This document shows positions 52,449 to 63,785 of a DNA stretch of 64,000 bases, piece after piece; position 1 is the first letter of the stretch, and each line of letters starts with the position of its first letter. A program made the position numbers and the translations under genes. This DNA comes from Tamlana crocina. Lineage in GTDB: Bacteria; Bacteroidota; Bacteroidia; Flavobacteriales; Flavobacteriaceae. The stretch spans positions 2,862,001 to 2,926,000 of the forward strand of contig CP158972.1 of assembly GCA_040429635.1 (NCBI GenBank). The letters run 5' to 3'. The notes under the pieces are model-generated. The model was given only the letters and a program-made list of their open reading frames with translations, made no database searches and had not been told where the DNA came from.

Positions 52449-54038
52449 ATGAGTTTTTTAAAAGAAATACAACGCAGACGAACTTTTGGTATCATTTCGC
52501 ATCCCGATGCTGGTAAAACCACTTTAACCGAAAAATTGCTTCTTTTTGGTGGCGCGATTCAGGAAGCGGGTGCCGTAAAAAGCAATAAAATAAAAAAGGG
52601 AGCCACGAGCGATTTCATGGAAATTGAACGCCAACGTGGTATTTCGGTGGCCACTTCGGTGTTGGCTTTTGAATATGATGGTATTAAAATCAACATTCTC
52701 GATACGCCCGGTCACAAGGATTTTGCTGAAGATACTTTTAGAACGTTAACTGCTGTTGATAGCGTTATCGTAGTGATTGATGTGGCGAAAGGGGTTGAGG
52801 AACAGACCGAAAAACTCGTTGAAGTTTGCCGTATGCGCAACATCCCCATGATTGTTTTTATCAACAAATTGGATCGCGAAGGAAAAGATGCGTTCGACCT
52901 TTTGGATGAAATTGAACAAAAACTAGGATTAACCGTTGCGCCTTTAAGCTTCCCGATTGGGATGGGTTACGACTTTAAAGGCATTTACAATATTTGGGAA
53001 AAGAACATCAATTTATTTAGTGGCGACAGCCGTAAGAATATTGAGGAAACCATTGAAATTTCCGATTTATCCTCGCCCGAACTGGATAAATTGGTGGGTA
53101 AAAAAGCCGCTAACACGCTACGTGAAGAAATTGAATTAGTGGAAGGTATTTACCCACAATTTGATAAAGACGACTATTTGAAAGGGAATTTACAACCCGT
53201 GTTTTTTGGTTCGGCCTTGAACAATTTTGGTGTTAGAGAACTGTTGGATTGCTTTGTTGAAATTGCTCCCAAACCACGCCCTAAACAAAGCGAAGAGCGA
53301 TTGGTTGAGCCAAATGAAGATAAATTCACTGGATTTGTGTTTAAAATCCATGCCAACATGGATCCGAACCACAGAGACCGATTGGCATTCGTAAAAATAG
53401 TATCAGGTAAATTTGAACGTAACAAGCCTTACCTGCATGTTAGGCACAACAAAAAACTGAAATTCTCGAGCCCCAATGCCTTTTTTGCAGAGAAAAAAGA
53501 AATTGTTGATGTATCATACCCCGGAGATATTGTTGGTTTGCACGACACCGGAAACTTTAAAATTGGTGATACCCTAACCGAAGGTGAAGAAATAAACTAT
53601 AAAGGAATACCCAGTTTTTCGCCTGAGCATTTTAGGTATATCAACAATGCTGATCCATTAAAGTCGAAACAGCTTTACAAAGGCATCGACCAATTAATGG
53701 ACGAAGGTGTGGCACAGCTTTTCACATTAGATCTTAATGGCCGAAAGGTAATCGGAACCGTAGGTGCCCTGCAATACGAAGTAATCCAATACCGATTGGA
53801 ACACGAATACGGCGCCAAGTGTACTTACGAAAACCTAAACGTTTACAAAGCGTGTTGGGTTGAAGCCGAAGATGAAAAAAGCGAAGAATACAAAGACTTT
53901 TTAAGGGTAAAACAACGCTTTTTGGCAAAAGACAAACATGGACAATTGGTCTTTTTAGCCGATTCGCCATTTTCTTTACAAATGAGCCAACAGAAATACC
54001 CGAGCCTAAAGTTTCACTTTGTATCAGAATTTAACTAA
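52449..54038 (+). CDS. prfC: Peptide chain release factor 3
   Basis: RF3 is the GTPase that recycles RF1/RF2 after termination. The 529-residue protein has P-loop [13 protein letters not shown], switch [16 protein letters not shown] and INKLDRE, then domain 2 and an EF-G-like domain 3. The insertion and lengths match bacterial RF3 rather than EF-G. The start [14 protein letters not shown] at 52449 was set by the -7 element. It is transcribed alone, divergent from the adhesin operon. Confidence 0.96.
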   Translation: MSFLKEIQRRRTFGIISHPDAGKTTLTEKLLLFGGAIQEAGAVKSNKIKKGATSDFMEIERQRGISVATSVLAFEYDGIKINILDTPGHKDFAEDTFRTLTAVDSVIVVIDVAKGVEEQTEKLVEVCRMRNIPMIVFINKLDREGKDAFDLLDEIEQKLGLTVAPLSFPIGMGYDFKGIYNIWEKNINLFSGDSRKNIEETIEISDLSSPELDKLVGKKAANTLREEIELVEGIYPQFDKDDYLKGNLQPVFFGSALNNFGVRELLDCFVEIAPKPRPKQSEERLVEPNEDKFTGFVFKIHANMDPNHRDRLAFVKIVSGKFERNKPYLHVRHNKKLKFSSPNAFFAEKKEIVDVSYPGDIVGLHDTGNFKIGDTLTEGEEINYKGIPSFSPEHFRYINNADPLKSKQLYKGIDQLMDEGVAQLFTLDLNGRKVIGTVGALQYEVIQYRLEHEYGAKCTYENLNVYKACWVEAEDEKSEEYKDFLRVKQRFLAKDKHGQLVFLADSPFSLQMSQQKYPSLKFHFVSEFN

Positions 54039-54169
54039 AAAACAACCTTTACCGAAGTCTATTTTCTAATTAACTATTGTTTTTAATTTTTGAACGATTT
54101 TTTAAGGATTCTATGAAAGTGTTTAATAACTTTAAGTATCAACTAAATCGTCCCCAAATTGCTTAAACT

Positions 54170-54445
54170 ATGGAAATTAATGCAAACAAATTCAGTAATA
54201 AAGAGATTACTGTAACTTACGACCCTTGCATTTGCAAACTTTCTGGCAGATGCTACAAAGAACTTCCTGAAGTTTTTATGGACTCTGTTATCCCATGGGT
54301 AGACCTCGAGGGCGCACCAGCTGAAACTATTCAGGAACAAGTAAACCGATGCCCCACTGGTGCTTTAAAATTTCATTATAAAAACACACCAGTTAAAGTT
54401 TCAAAAGGAGAAAAACAAAAAGCTAAGAAAGCCCTTGCTTATTAA
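54170..54445 (+). CDS. YjdI-like (4Fe-4S) mono-cluster protein
   Basis: A 91-residue ferredoxin-like protein. Cysteines lie in DPCICKLSGRC (three) and NRCPTGALKF (one), the spacing of the YjdI/Fer4_19 family, followed by a lysine-rich tail. In many bacteria the partner is a GNAT or CDGSH-type protein; none is adjacent. It is transcribed alone, and the terminator stem begins within its last codons. Role unknown. Confidence 0.88.
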   Translation: MEINANKFSNKEITVTYDPCICKLSGRCYKELPEVFMDSVIPWVDLEGAPAETIQEQVNRCPTGALKFHYKNTPVKVSKGEKQKAKKALAY

Positions 54446-54461
54446 AACAAGGGCTTTTTTT
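54428..54461 (+). terminator. Terminator of the YjdI-like gene
   Basis: AAAGCCCTTG pairs with CAAGGGCTTT around a ten-base loop, followed by TTTT. The left arm lies inside the last codons of the gene. Confidence 0.85.
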
Positions 54462-54507
54462 GCCTTTATAAAACAGAAACAAAGTTTCCTTGATACTTTT
54501 AATTAAT

Positions 54508-54655
54508 CTTGCCCTGTAGGGCCAAAATTCAATGGAATGGGCGGTTGCTCTATGAAACATTTCGAGCAACCTTTAGAAATAGCTTAAAATTCAATAAAAT
54601 TTTTAATTTAAGCTTGCCCTGTAGGGCCAAAATTCAATGGAATGGGCGGTTGCTC
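54508..54655 (-). repeat. 43-bp direct repeat of the DUF3467 3' end
   Basis: The 43 bases at 54508-54550 are identical to 54613-54655, which encode the last 14 or so codons of the DUF3467 gene (ending NFGPTGQ). The copies are 105 bases apart. Between them, GGTTGCTC and GAGCAACC (54543-54571) form an inverted repeat. Confidence 0.9.
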
Positions 54656-54925
54656 GTAATCTTTAATTTCACCATGGGCATTTTCAAAACGGGCAACGTT
54701 ATCACCCAAAGCTTTCAACAAACGTTTGGCATGCTGTGGTGTTAAAATAATTCTCGATTTTACCTTATTTTTAGGTACGCCCGGCATAATATTTACAAAG
54801 TCTACCACAAATTCAGATACCGAATGGTTGATGATTGCTAAGTTGGAATATGTGCCTTCGGCCACTTTTTCATCCAATTCTATATTGATTTGACCTTGTT
54901 TTGGTTGGTCTTTTTCGTCTGCCAT
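54608..54925 (-). CDS. DUF3467 domain protein
   Basis: A 105-residue protein of the DUF3467 family. It opens MADEKDQPKQGQINIELDEK and has the conserved block NHSVSEFVVDFVNIMPGVP, a basic KSRIILTPQHAKRLLKAL helix, then a short proline-rich end PPIPLNFGPTGQA. No signal or catalytic residues are seen. The family is widespread in Bacteroidota and of unknown function. It is transcribed downstream of rpoC but beyond a terminator. Its last codons have been duplicated just past the stop. Confidence 0.88.
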   Translation of the reverse strand: MADEKDQPKQGQINIELDEKVAEGTYSNLAIINHSVSEFVVDFVNIMPGVPKNKVKSRIILTPQHAKRLLKALGDNVARFENAHGEIKDYEQPPIPLNFGPTGQA

Positions 54926-54940
54926 AATATTTTAATGTTT

Positions 54941-54980
54941 AATAAAAAAGCCTTCACGTAATAAATACTTGAAGGCTTTT
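54941..54980 (-). terminator. Terminator of the rpoBC operon
   Basis: On the minus strand AAAAGCCTTC pairs with GAAGGCTTTT around a 14-base loop, followed by TTTTATT. It lies about 40 bases past the rpoC stop. Confidence 0.85.
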
Positions 54981-54993
54981 ATTGTGATTTATA

Positions 54994-55017
54994 GATTCCC
55001 GCCTTCGCGGGAATATC
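54994..55017. repeat. Dispersed palindrome (GATTCCCGCCTTCGCGGGAA type)
   Basis: GATTCCCGC, CTTC and GCGGGAATATC form a hairpin between the rpoC stop and its terminator. Related palindromes occur at 14965, 19185, 19237, 29655 and 31606. Confidence 0.75.
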
Positions 55018-55019
55018 TA

Positions 55020-58000
55020 TTAATTATAATTTAATTCTTGCTTTACCTGCATCATTTCGTCAAACTCTTCTTTAGAGCCAACAATGATATCAGAATAGCT
55101 TCTCATACCTGTACCTGCTGGAATTCTGTGCCCAACAATCACATTTTCCTTCAAACCTTCTAAAGTATCTACTTTACCGGCTACAGCGGCTTCGTTAAGT
55201 ACTTTAGTGGTTTCCTGGAACGATGCTGCAGAGATAAACGACTTAGTTTGTAGCGATGCTCTGGTAATACCTTGCAATATTGGCGTAGCCGTTGCAGGCT
55301 TGGCATCTCTGGCCACTACTAATTGTTTATCTTCTCTACGTAAAATAGAATTTTCGTCTCTCAATTCCCGTGGTGAAATAATCTGTCCGGCTTTAAGCTT
55401 AACAGAATCGCCAGCATCTTCGATAACTTTCATTCCGAAAATTTCATCGTTTTCTTGAATGAAATCGGCCTTGTGAACCAATTGATCTTCTAAGAAAATC
55501 GTATCACCAGAATCAATGATTCTAACTTTACGCATCATCTGTCTTACAACCACCTCAAAGTGCTTATCGTTAATTTTCACACCCTGTAAACGGTAAACTT
55601 CCTGTACTTCGTTAACCAAGTATTGTTGTACGGCAGATGGACCTTTAATATCCAAGATATCGTTAGGCGTAATCGAACCATCAGAAAGCGGCATACCGGC
55701 TTTTACATAATCGTTTTCTTGAACAAGAATTTGATTTGAAAGTTTCACCAAGTATTTCTTAACCTCTCCAAGTTTAGACTCTACTATAATTTCACGGTTA
55801 CCACGCTTGATTTTTCCGAAAGAAACCACACCATCAATTTCACTTACAACTGCTGGGTTGGATGGGTTACGTGCTTCGAACAACTCGGTTACACGTGGAA
55901 GACCACCCGTAATATCACCAGCTTTGGCCGATTTACGTGGAATCTTAACTAAAATCTTACCTACGCTAATCTTCTCGTTATCGTCAATCATTAAGTGAGA
56001 ACCTACCGGTAAGTTGTACGAACGGATGGTTTCTCCCTTGCTATCTTCAATATGAAGTGTAGGAATCAGCTTTTTATTTCTGGATTCTGAAATTACCTTT
56101 TCTTGGAAACCGGTTTGTTCATCAATTTCTACTTGGTAAGTCACCCCTTGCTCGATGTTTTCATACTTCACTTTACCAGCAAATTCTGAAATAATTACAC
56201 CGTTATATGGATCCCAGGTACAAACTACATCTCCTTTTGAAAGCTCTTGCCCATTCTTAATATGAAGCGTAGAACCGTAAGGAATGTTGTTGTTACTTAA
56301 AACAATACCTGTTTTCTTATCAACCAATTTAAGTTCAGAGGTTCTAGAAATAACGATATCAATTTCGTTACCTTCACCGTCCTGACCTTTAACGGTTTTC
56401 AAATCTTCTATTTCTGCAACACCGTCAAACTTAACAGCTAACTTGTTATCTTCTGAAATGTTACCCGCAATACCACCTACGTGGAATGTACGTAATGTAA
56501 GCTGTGTACCAGGCTCACCAATAGATTGGGCGGCAACTACACCAACAGCTTCACCACGTTGTACCATTTTTCCAGTGGCCAAGTTACGTCCGTAACACTT
56601 CGCACAGATACCTTGTAAAGCCTCACAGCTTAATGGTGAACGCACTTCGATTCTTTCTAGCGGAGACGCTTGGATATTCTTAGCAATTCTATCATCAATC
56701 AACTCACCAGCTTTAACCAATAACTCATCAGTTAATGGATTATGCACATCGTTTAATGATACACGGCCAACAATTCTTTCTTCTAAAGTTTCAACAACTT
56801 CATCATTCTTCTTCAATGGCTCTACTTCAACACCTCTCAACGTTCCACAATCTTCTGTATTGATGATAACATCTTGCGATACATCTACCAGACGACGCGT
56901 TAAATAACCGGCATCGGCCGTTTTAAGTGCGGTATCCGCAAGACCTTTACGTGCACCGTGCGTTGAAATAAAGTATTCTAAAATTGAAAGACCTTCCTTA
57001 AAGTTAGAAAGAATAGGGTTTTCAATAATCTCGCCACCACCAGCATTCGATTTTTTCGGCTTAGCCATCAAACCACGCATACCGGTAAGCTGACGAATCT
57101 GTTCTTTAGATCCACGAGCTCCAGAATCAAGCATCATAAACACGGAGTTGAATCCTTGTTGGTCTTCACGAATACGCTTCATAGACAATTCGGTCAATTC
57201 AGCATTCGTTGAAGTCCAGATATCAATCACCTGATTGTAACGCTCGTTGTTGGTGATAAGACCCATGTTATAGTTTCCGGTAATACCGTCAACCAAACCA
57301 TTGGCTTTATCGATCATATCTTGTTTTTCCGGCGGAATAATAATATCACCTAAACTGAATGACAGACCACCTTGGAAAGCAAATTGGAAACCTAAAGTTC
57401 TAATCGCATCAAGGAACTCGGCTGTTTCAGGAACCGAAGTTACCTTTAAAATATCACCAATAATGTCCCTCAACGATTTTTTGGTCAATACCTTATTGAT
57501 GAAACCAGCAGCTTGAGGTACATGTTGGTTAAACAACACACGACCAACAGTAGTTTCAACAATCATTCTATCCAGCTTTCCTTCTTCATTAATATCAAGG
57601 GTTCTTACCTTGATCCCTGCGTTCAAGTCTACTCTTTTCTCATTGAAAGCAATTTCTACTTCTTCTGGAGAATAGAATGTTAAACCTTCACCTTTAATTG
57701 GCACTTCTGGAGTTGATTTACGCTCTTTGGTCATATAGTAAAGACCAAGAACCATATCCTGAGAAGGAACTGTTACCGGCGAACCGTTCGCAGGGTTAAG
57801 GATATTGTGAGAAGCCAACATTAATAACTGGCACTCTAAAATAGCCTCTGGCCCAAGTGGTAAATGCACCGCCATTTGGTCACCATCGAAATCGGCGTTA
57901 AATGCCGTACAGACCAATGGGTGTAATTGAATCGCTTTCCCTTCAATTAATTTAGGTTGGAACGCTTGAATACCTAAACGGTGAAGCGTAGGCGCACGGT

Positions 58001-59321
58001 TTAGTAATACTGGATGCCCTTTAAGAACATTTTCCAAGATATCCCAAACCACAGGCTCTCTTTTATCTATAATTTTCTTTGCAGATTTTACCGTTTTTAC
58101 GATACCTCTTTCAATTAATTTTCTAATAACGAAAGGTTTGTAAAGTTCGGCTGCCATGTTTTTAGGCAATCCACATTCGTGTAATTTTAATTCAGGTCCT
58201 ACAACAATTACCGAACGTGCCGAGTAATCTACACGTTTACCCAATAAGTTTTGACGGAAACGCCCTTGCTTACCTTTTAGGGAATCGGATAATGATTTTA
58301 ACGGACGGTTAGAATCTGTTTTTACCGCAGATGATTTACGTGTGTTATCGAATAATGAATCCACCGACTCTTGAAGCATACGTTTTTCGTTACGTAAAAT
58401 TACTTCCGGAGCTTTAATTTCAACCAGTCTTTTCAAACGGTTGTTACGGATGATTACACGACGGTACAAATCATTCAAATCTGAAGTCGCGAAACGGCCA
58501 CCATCAAGCGGCACCAATGGACGCAATTCTGGCGGGATGATTGGAATAACCTTCATAATCATCCACTCTGGACGGTTTTCACGATTTTGGTTCGACTCAC
58601 GTAAAGACTCTACCACTTGCAAACGCTTCAACGCTTCAGTTTTACGTTGTTTAGACGTTTCGGTGTTGGCTTTATGGCGTAATTCGTATGATAATGATTC
58701 TAAATCAATTCTTTCCAACAACTCGATTAAACACTCAGCACCCATTTTAGCCAAGAACTTGTTAGGGTCTGAATCATCTAAATATTGGTTGTCTTGCGGA
58801 AGTGATTCTAAAATATTCAAGTATTCTTCTTCCGTAAGGAAATCCATTTTTTGCAATGGCTCACCTTCTTCATTTTTGGCAATACCAGGCTGAATTACTA
58901 CATAACGCTCGTAGTAAATAATCATATCTAATTTCTTAGATGGTAAGCCCAATAAATAACCAATTTTGTTTGGTAGAGAACGGAAATACCAAATGTGTGC
59001 TACTGGCACAACCAAATTAATATGCCCTACTCTATCACGACGTACTTTCTTTTCGGTTACCTCTACTCCACAACGGTCGCAAACAATACCTTTATAACGG
59101 ATTCTTTTATACTTACCACAGGCACATTCGTAATCCTTTACAGGGCCGAATATACGCTCGCAGAACAAACCATCGCGCTCTGGTTTGTGCGTACGGTAGT
59201 TAATGGTCTCTGGTTTTAAAACCTCGCCTCTAGACTCTGCTAAAATAGACTCTGGTGAAGCTAAACCAATCGAGATTTTATTAAACCTCTTTACTGTATT
59301 TTTATCTTGTTTTCTTGCCAT
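55020..59321 (-). CDS. rpoC: DNA-directed RNA polymerase subunit beta'
   Basis: The 1433-residue clamp and active-site subunit. The N-terminal zinc ribbon is [20 protein letters not shown], the active-site loop is [12 protein letters not shown], and the trigger-loop region and C-terminal [12 protein letters not shown] zinc site follow. Lengths and inserts look ordinary for Bacteroidota. The start [11 protein letters not shown] at 59321 is used; 17 extra codons upstream ([14 protein letters not shown]) fall in a low-complexity GTT/AAC repeat and are rejected. It forms an operon with rpoB. Confidence 0.97.
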   Translation of the reverse strand: MARKQDKNTVKRFNKISIGLASPESILAESRGEVLKPETINYRTHKPERDGLFCERIFGPVKDYECACGKYKRIRYKGIVCDRCGVEVTEKKVRRDRVGHINLVVPVAHIWYFRSLPNKIGYLLGLPSKKLDMIIYYERYVVIQPGIAKNEEGEPLQKMDFLTEEEYLNILESLPQDNQYLDDSDPNKFLAKMGAECLIELLERIDLESLSYELRHKANTETSKQRKTEALKRLQVVESLRESNQNRENRPEWMIMKVIPIIPPELRPLVPLDGGRFATSDLNDLYRRVIIRNNRLKRLVEIKAPEVILRNEKRMLQESVDSLFDNTRKSSAVKTDSNRPLKSLSDSLKGKQGRFRQNLLGKRVDYSARSVIVVGPELKLHECGLPKNMAAELYKPFVIRKLIERGIVKTVKSAKKIIDKREPVVWDILENVLKGHPVLLNRAPTLHRLGIQAFQPKLIEGKAIQLHPLVCTAFNADFDGDQMAVHLPLGPEAILECQLLMLASHNILNPANGSPVTVPSQDMVLGLYYMTKERKSTPEVPIKGEGLTFYSPEEVEIAFNEKRVDLNAGIKVRTLDINEEGKLDRMIVETTVGRVLFNQHVPQAAGFINKVLTKKSLRDIIGDILKVTSVPETAEFLDAIRTLGFQFAFQGGLSFSLGDIIIPPEKQDMIDKANGLVDGITGNYNMGLITNNERYNQVIDIWTSTNAELTELSMKRIREDQQGFNSVFMMLDSGARGSKEQIRQLTGMRGLMAKPKKSNAGGGEIIENPILSNFKEGLSILEYFISTHGARKGLADTALKTADAGYLTRRLVDVSQDVIINTEDCGTLRGVEVEPLKKNDEVVETLEERIVGRVSLNDVHNPLTDELLVKAGELIDDRIAKNIQASPLERIEVRSPLSCEALQGICAKCYGRNLATGKMVQRGEAVGVVAAQSIGEPGTQLTLRTFHVGGIAGNISEDNKLAVKFDGVAEIEDLKTVKGQDGEGNEIDIVISRTSELKLVDKKTGIVLSNNNIPYGSTLHIKNGQELSKGDVVCTWDPYNGVIISEFAGKVKYENIEQGVTYQVEIDEQTGFQEKVISESRNKKLIPTLHIEDSKGETIRSYNLPVGSHLMIDDNEKISVGKILVKIPRKSAKAGDITGGLPRVTELFEARNPSNPAVVSEIDGVVSFGKIKRGNREIIVESKLGEVKKYLVKLSNQILVQENDYVKAGMPLSDGSITPNDILDIKGPSAVQQYLVNEVQEVYRLQGVKINDKHFEVVVRQMMRKVRIIDSGDTIFLEDQLVHKADFIQENDEIFGMKVIEDAGDSVKLKAGQIISPRELRDENSILRREDKQLVVARDAKPATATPILQGITRASLQTKSFISAASFQETTKVLNEAAVAGKVDTLEGLKENVIVGHRIPAGTGMRSYSDIIVGSKEEFDEMMQVKQELNYN

Positions 59322-59332
59322 TTCTTTTGAAT

Positions 59333-59396
59333 TAGTTGTTGGCTGTTGGTTGTTGGTTGCTGGTTCTAACAACTACCAACAAACAACTAACAACCG
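59333..59396 (-). repeat. GTT/AAC low-complexity inverted repeat between rpoB and rpoC
   Basis: About 64 bases consist of GTTG/TTGG-type steps and their complement, able to fold into a long imperfect hairpin on the transcript. It fills most of the rpoB-rpoC gap and could act as a processing or pausing site, or be a remnant element. Confidence 0.6.
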
Positions 59397-59405
59397 TTAA
59401 AAATT

Positions 59406-62400
59406 TTACTCTTCTAATCTAATATCCAAACCTAAACCTTTCAACTCGTGCATTAATACGTTGAAAGATTCTGGCAATCCTGGATCTGGCATTGGTTCTC
59501 CCTTAACGATACTTTCGTAAGTTTTGGCTCTACCAATAACATCATCAGATTTTACAGTTAGAATCTCGCGTAAGGTACTCGATGCGCCATAAGCCTCAAG
59601 TGCCCAAACTTCCATCTCACCAAAACGCTGACCACCAAACTGGGCTTTACCACCCAATGGTTGCTGCGTAATTAATGAGTAAGGTCCGATAGAACGCGCG
59701 TGCATCTTATCGTCAACCATGTGTCCTAATTTCAGCATGTAAATCACACCAACGGTTGCTGGCTGATCGAAACGCTGACCAGTACCACCATCGTAAAGAT
59801 AAGTGTGTCCATACCTTGGAATACCTGCCTCGTCTGTTAGCGCATTGATTTGATCAATATTAGCACCATCAAAAATAGGTGTAGCATACTTGCGACCTAA
59901 CTTTTGTCCGGCCCAACCCAAAACGGTTTCATAAATCTGACCAATGTTCATACGAGATGGTACACCTAGTGGGTTCAATACAATATCAACCGGTGTTCCG
60001 TCTTCCAAGAAAGGCATATCTTCCTGACGAACGATACGGGCAACAATACCTTTGTTACCGTGACGTCCTGCCATTTTATCACCTACTTTTAATTTACGCT
60101 TTTTAGCAATGTAAACCTTCGCTAATTTGATGATTCCCGATGGCAATTCATCCCCTACAGAAATGGTAAACTTCTCGCGACGTAAAGCGCCTTGCAAGTC
60201 GTTTTCCTTGATTTTGTAGTTATGGATCAAATCGGCCACCAATTGGTTGGTATGGTCATCGGTTGTCCATTTTCCAGATACCAAGTGTGCGTAATCATCA
60301 ACAGCATTTAGCATTTTTAAAGTGAATTTTTTACCTTTTGGTAAAACTTCTTCACCTAAATCGTTATAAATTCCTTGAGCCGTTTTTCCGTTTACAATGG
60401 CAAAAAGTTTATCGACCAAAACATCTTTCAGTTCGTCAAACTTTCTGTCGTATTGTGCTTCCAAAGCCAAGATATCATCTTTATCTTGTGCTCTTTTACG
60501 CTTATCTTTAACCGCTCTGGCAAATAATTTTTTATCAATTACAACACCATTTAACGACGGCGAAGCTTTTAACGATGCATCTTTTACATCACCAGCTTTA
60601 TCACCAAAAATGGCACGTAATAATTTTTCTTCAGGAGTTGGATCAGACTCTCCTTTTGGAGTAATCTTACCAATAAGGATATCGCCAGGTTTTACCTCGG
60701 CACCAACACGAATCATACCATTTTCGTCAAGGTCTTTTGTAGCCTCTTCCGAAACGTTAGGAATATCGTTAGTCAACTCCTCGTTACCTAGTTTAGTATC
60801 TCTTACTTCTAAAGAATATTCATCAATATGGATAGATGTGAAAATATCTTCACGAACCACTTTTTCAGAAATCACGATAGCATCCTCAAAGTTATACCCT
60901 TTCCAAGGCATAAAGGCTACTTTCATGTTTCTACCAAGTGCCAACTCCCCTTTTTGGGTAGCGTAACCTTCACACAATACCTGTCCTTTAGCTACTTTAT
61001 CGCCCTTAACCACAATAGGCTTAAGGTTTATTGACGTACCTTGGTTAGTCTTTCTGAACTTTACCAATGGGTAAACTTTCACATCGCTGTCGAAACTAAC
61101 TTTAGCTTCGTCTTCGGTTCTATCATATTTGATACGAATTTCTTTGGCATCAACATACTCTACAACACCGTCACCTTCAGCATTAATCAATACACGCGAA
61201 TCTGAAGCCACTTGGCGCTCCAATCCAGTACCAACGATAGGTGATTCTGGACGCAATAATGGAACGGCCTGACGCATCATGTTCGATCCCATCAAGGCAC
61301 GGTTCGCATCATCATGCTCCAAGAACGGAATCAAAGACGCCGAAATAGATGAAATTTGGTTTGGCGCTACATCGGTATAATGAATCTCTTTTGGATCAAT
61401 TACCGGGAAGTCACCTTCCATACGTGCAATTACTTTATCATGAAGAATAGTTCCTTCGTCATCTACCTGAACGGTAGCTTGTGCGATTAACTTTTCTTCT
61501 TCCTCCTCTGCACTTAAATAGATTGGTTCGTTTTTAATATCAACAACACCATTTTCTACCGGACGGTAAGGTGTTTCGATAAAGCCCATTGAATTTACTT
61601 TGGCAAAAACCGAAAGTGAAGAAATCAAACCAATGTTTGGACCTTCAGGTGTTTCAATAGGACATAAACGACCGTAGTGTGTATAGTGAACGTCACGTAC
61701 CTCGAAACCAGCTCTTTCACGCGATAGACCTCCAGGCCCAAGTGCAGAAAGACGACGCTTGTGCGTAATCTCTGCCAATGGGTTGGTTTGATCCATAAAT
61801 TGAGACAACTGGTTTGTTCCAAAGAACGAGTTGATTACTGAAGAAAGAGTCTTCGCGTTAATCAAATCGATTGGTGTAAATACCTCGTTATCGCGAACGT
61901 TCATACGCTCACGGATGGTACGTGCCATACGTGCTAAACCAACACCAAACTGTTGTGACAACTGCTCACCTACGGTACGCACACGACGGTTAGAAAGGTG
62001 ATCGATATCATCAATCTCAGCTTTAGAGTTGATCAGCTCGATTAAATATTTTATAATGGTAATGATATCTTCTTTGGTAAGCACTTGCTTATCCATACCG
62101 ATATCAAGACCTAATTTTTTGTTCATTCTATAACGACCTACTTCCCCTAAAGAGTAACGTTGGTCACTAAAGAATAATTTATCGATAATACCACGAGCAG
62201 TTTCCTCATCGGGCGGCTCGGCATTACGTAATTGTCTGTAGATATGCTCTACCGCTTCTTTTTCAGAGTTGGTAGGGTCTTTTTGTAGCGTATTGTGGAT
62301 GATGGCGTAATCACCTTGCTCGTTCGATTCCTTGTGTAAAAGAATGGTTTTTACATCGGCTTCGATAATTTCTTCGATATTGTCTTTATCTAAAACCGTA

Positions 62401-63218
62401 TCACGATCTAAAACAATTTCGTTACGCTCGATAGATACTACTTCACCTGTATCTTCATCAACAAAATCTTCGTGCCATGTGTTAAGCACACGCGCCGCTA
62501 ATTTTCTGCCTGTGTATTTTTTTAAACCTGTTTTTGATACTTTAACCTCTTCGGCCAAATCAAAAATTTCTAAGATATCCTTATCACGCTCAAACCCGAT
62601 AGCACGGAAAAGTGTAGTAACCGGTAACTTCTTCTTTCTATCGATGTAGGCGTACATTACCTGGTTGATATCTGTAGCAAACTCAATCCACGATCCTTTG
62701 AATGGAATAACCCTTGCTGAATATAATTTTGTCCCGTTAGCATGGAACGACTGCCCGAAGAATACTCCCGGCGAACGGTGTAACTGCGATACTACTACAC
62801 GCTCGGCACCGTTAATAACAAAAGTTCCACTGGGCGTCATGTAAGGAATAGTTCCTAAGTAAACATCCTGGACAATGGTTTCGAAATCTTCATGTTCAGG
62901 ATCCGTACAATATAACTTTAACCTGGCCTTTAGCGGAACGCTGTAAGTAAGTCCTCTTTCAATACACTCTTCAATGGCATATCTTGGTGGATCTACAAAG
63001 TAATCTAAAAATTCTAATACGAATTGATTACGTGAATCTGTAATTGGAAAGTTTTCCATGAAGGTGTTATAAAGCCCTTCATCACCTCTTTCTTCAGATT
63101 TAGTTTCTAGTTGGAAAAAATCCTGGAAGGATTTAATCTGAATATCCAAAAAGTCGGGATATTCCGTTCTATTTACAATAGAGGAGAAATTTAATCTTTC
63201 AGCTTGTGTTGACAACAT
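59406..63218 (-). CDS. rpoB: DNA-directed RNA polymerase subunit beta
   Basis: The 1270-residue beta subunit. It carries the rifampicin region [18 protein letters not shown] and [12 protein letters not shown] (unaltered residues D, H, R and S are present), [10 protein letters not shown], and the C-terminal [23 protein letters not shown]. The ATG at 63218 ([13 protein letters not shown]) is used, preceded by a TTG. It lies 185 bases after the rplL start region's stop, separated by a strong hairpin. Confidence 0.97.
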   Translation of the reverse strand: MLSTQAERLNFSSIVNRTEYPDFLDIQIKSFQDFFQLETKSEERGDEGLYNTFMENFPITDSRNQFVLEFLDYFVDPPRYAIEECIERGLTYSVPLKARLKLYCTDPEHEDFETIVQDVYLGTIPYMTPSGTFVINGAERVVVSQLHRSPGVFFGQSFHANGTKLYSARVIPFKGSWIEFATDINQVMYAYIDRKKKLPVTTLFRAIGFERDKDILEIFDLAEEVKVSKTGLKKYTGRKLAARVLNTWHEDFVDEDTGEVVSIERNEIVLDRDTVLDKDNIEEIIEADVKTILLHKESNEQGDYAIIHNTLQKDPTNSEKEAVEHIYRQLRNAEPPDEETARGIIDKLFFSDQRYSLGEVGRYRMNKKLGLDIGMDKQVLTKEDIITIIKYLIELINSKAEIDDIDHLSNRRVRTVGEQLSQQFGVGLARMARTIRERMNVRDNEVFTPIDLINAKTLSSVINSFFGTNQLSQFMDQTNPLAEITHKRRLSALGPGGLSRERAGFEVRDVHYTHYGRLCPIETPEGPNIGLISSLSVFAKVNSMGFIETPYRPVENGVVDIKNEPIYLSAEEEEEKLIAQATVQVDDEGTILHDKVIARMEGDFPVIDPKEIHYTDVAPNQISSISASLIPFLEHDDANRALMGSNMMRQAVPLLRPESPIVGTGLERQVASDSRVLINAEGDGVVEYVDAKEIRIKYDRTEDEAKVSFDSDVKVYPLVKFRKTNQGTSINLKPIVVKGDKVAKGQVLCEGYATQKGELALGRNMKVAFMPWKGYNFEDAIVISEKVVREDIFTSIHIDEYSLEVRDTKLGNEELTNDIPNVSEEATKDLDENGMIRVGAEVKPGDILIGKITPKGESDPTPEEKLLRAIFGDKAGDVKDASLKASPSLNGVVIDKKLFARAVKDKRKRAQDKDDILALEAQYDRKFDELKDVLVDKLFAIVNGKTAQGIYNDLGEEVLPKGKKFTLKMLNAVDDYAHLVSGKWTTDDHTNQLVADLIHNYKIKENDLQGALRREKFTISVGDELPSGIIKLAKVYIAKKRKLKVGDKMAGRHGNKGIVARIVRQEDMPFLEDGTPVDIVLNPLGVPSRMNIGQIYETVLGWAGQKLGRKYATPIFDGANIDQINALTDEAGIPRYGHTYLYDGGTGQRFDQPATVGVIYMLKLGHMVDDKMHARSIGPYSLITQQPLGGKAQFGGQRFGEMEVWALEAYGASSTLREILTVKSDDVIGRAKTYESIVKGEPMPDPGLPESFNVLMHELKGLGLDIRLEE

Positions 63219-63253
63219 CAATGGACGGAATTTTGATTAAAAAAATAGTGAAA

Positions 63254-63319
63254 GCGTATCTGCTCGTTATATACGCAAAATGGTTTAGGTCTCAGAGATT
63301 CCTTCTCCAGACCTAAACC
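63254..63319 (-). promoter_or_regulatory. rplL-rpoB intergenic hairpins (possible attenuator or processing site)
   Basis: Two hairpins precede rpoB. The larger (63282-63319) has a perfect 11-bp stem GGTTTAGGTCT/AGACCTAAACC with a 16-base loop and no T tract. The smaller (63254-63276) has stem GCGTAT/ATACGC. Position matches the attenuator and RNase III site of the E. coli rplL-rpoB gap; no homology is claimed. Confidence 0.55.
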
Positions 63320-63342
63320 GTTATGAATTTTTGGTACTAAGC

Positions 63343-63720
63343 TTACTTAAGCTCAACCTCTGCTCCAGCCTCTTCTAATTGAGTTTTAAGAGCCTCAGCT
63401 TCATCTTTAGAAACTGCTTCTTTGATAGCGCTTGGTGCACCGTCAACTAATTCTTTAGCTTCTTTTAATCCTAAACCAGTTAATTCCTTAACTAATTTTA
63501 CAACAGCCAATTTAGAACCACCTGCTGCTTTTAAGATTACATCAAACTCAGTTTGAGCTTCACCGGCGTCGTCACCTCCACCAGCTGGACCAGCAACCGC
63601 AACTGCAGCAGCAGCAGCAGGCTCGATACCATACTCATCTTTTAATATAGTTGCTAACTCGTTTACTTCTTTTACAGTAAGGTTAACTAATTGTTCTGCG
63701 AAATCTTTTAAATCTGCCAT
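63343..63720 (-). CDS. rplL: 50S ribosomal protein L7/L12
   Basis: A 125-residue stalk protein that recruits translation factors. It has the N-terminal dimerisation helix ([20 protein letters not shown]), an Ala/Gly/Pro hinge (about 35-52) and the C-terminal domain with [17 protein letters not shown] and [15 protein letters not shown]. It follows rplJ by 65 bases and precedes rpoB. Confidence 0.97.
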   Translation of the reverse strand: MADLKDFAEQLVNLTVKEVNELATILKDEYGIEPAAAAAVAVAGPAGGGDDAGEAQTEFDVILKAAGGSKLAVVKLVKELTGLGLKEAKELVDGAPSAIKEAVSKDEAEALKTQLEEAGAEVELK

Positions 63721-63785
63721 TTTTCTATCGTTTTAATGATTTTTTTTAAATAATATAATTGTAATAAAGTGCGTACTGCTTAATA

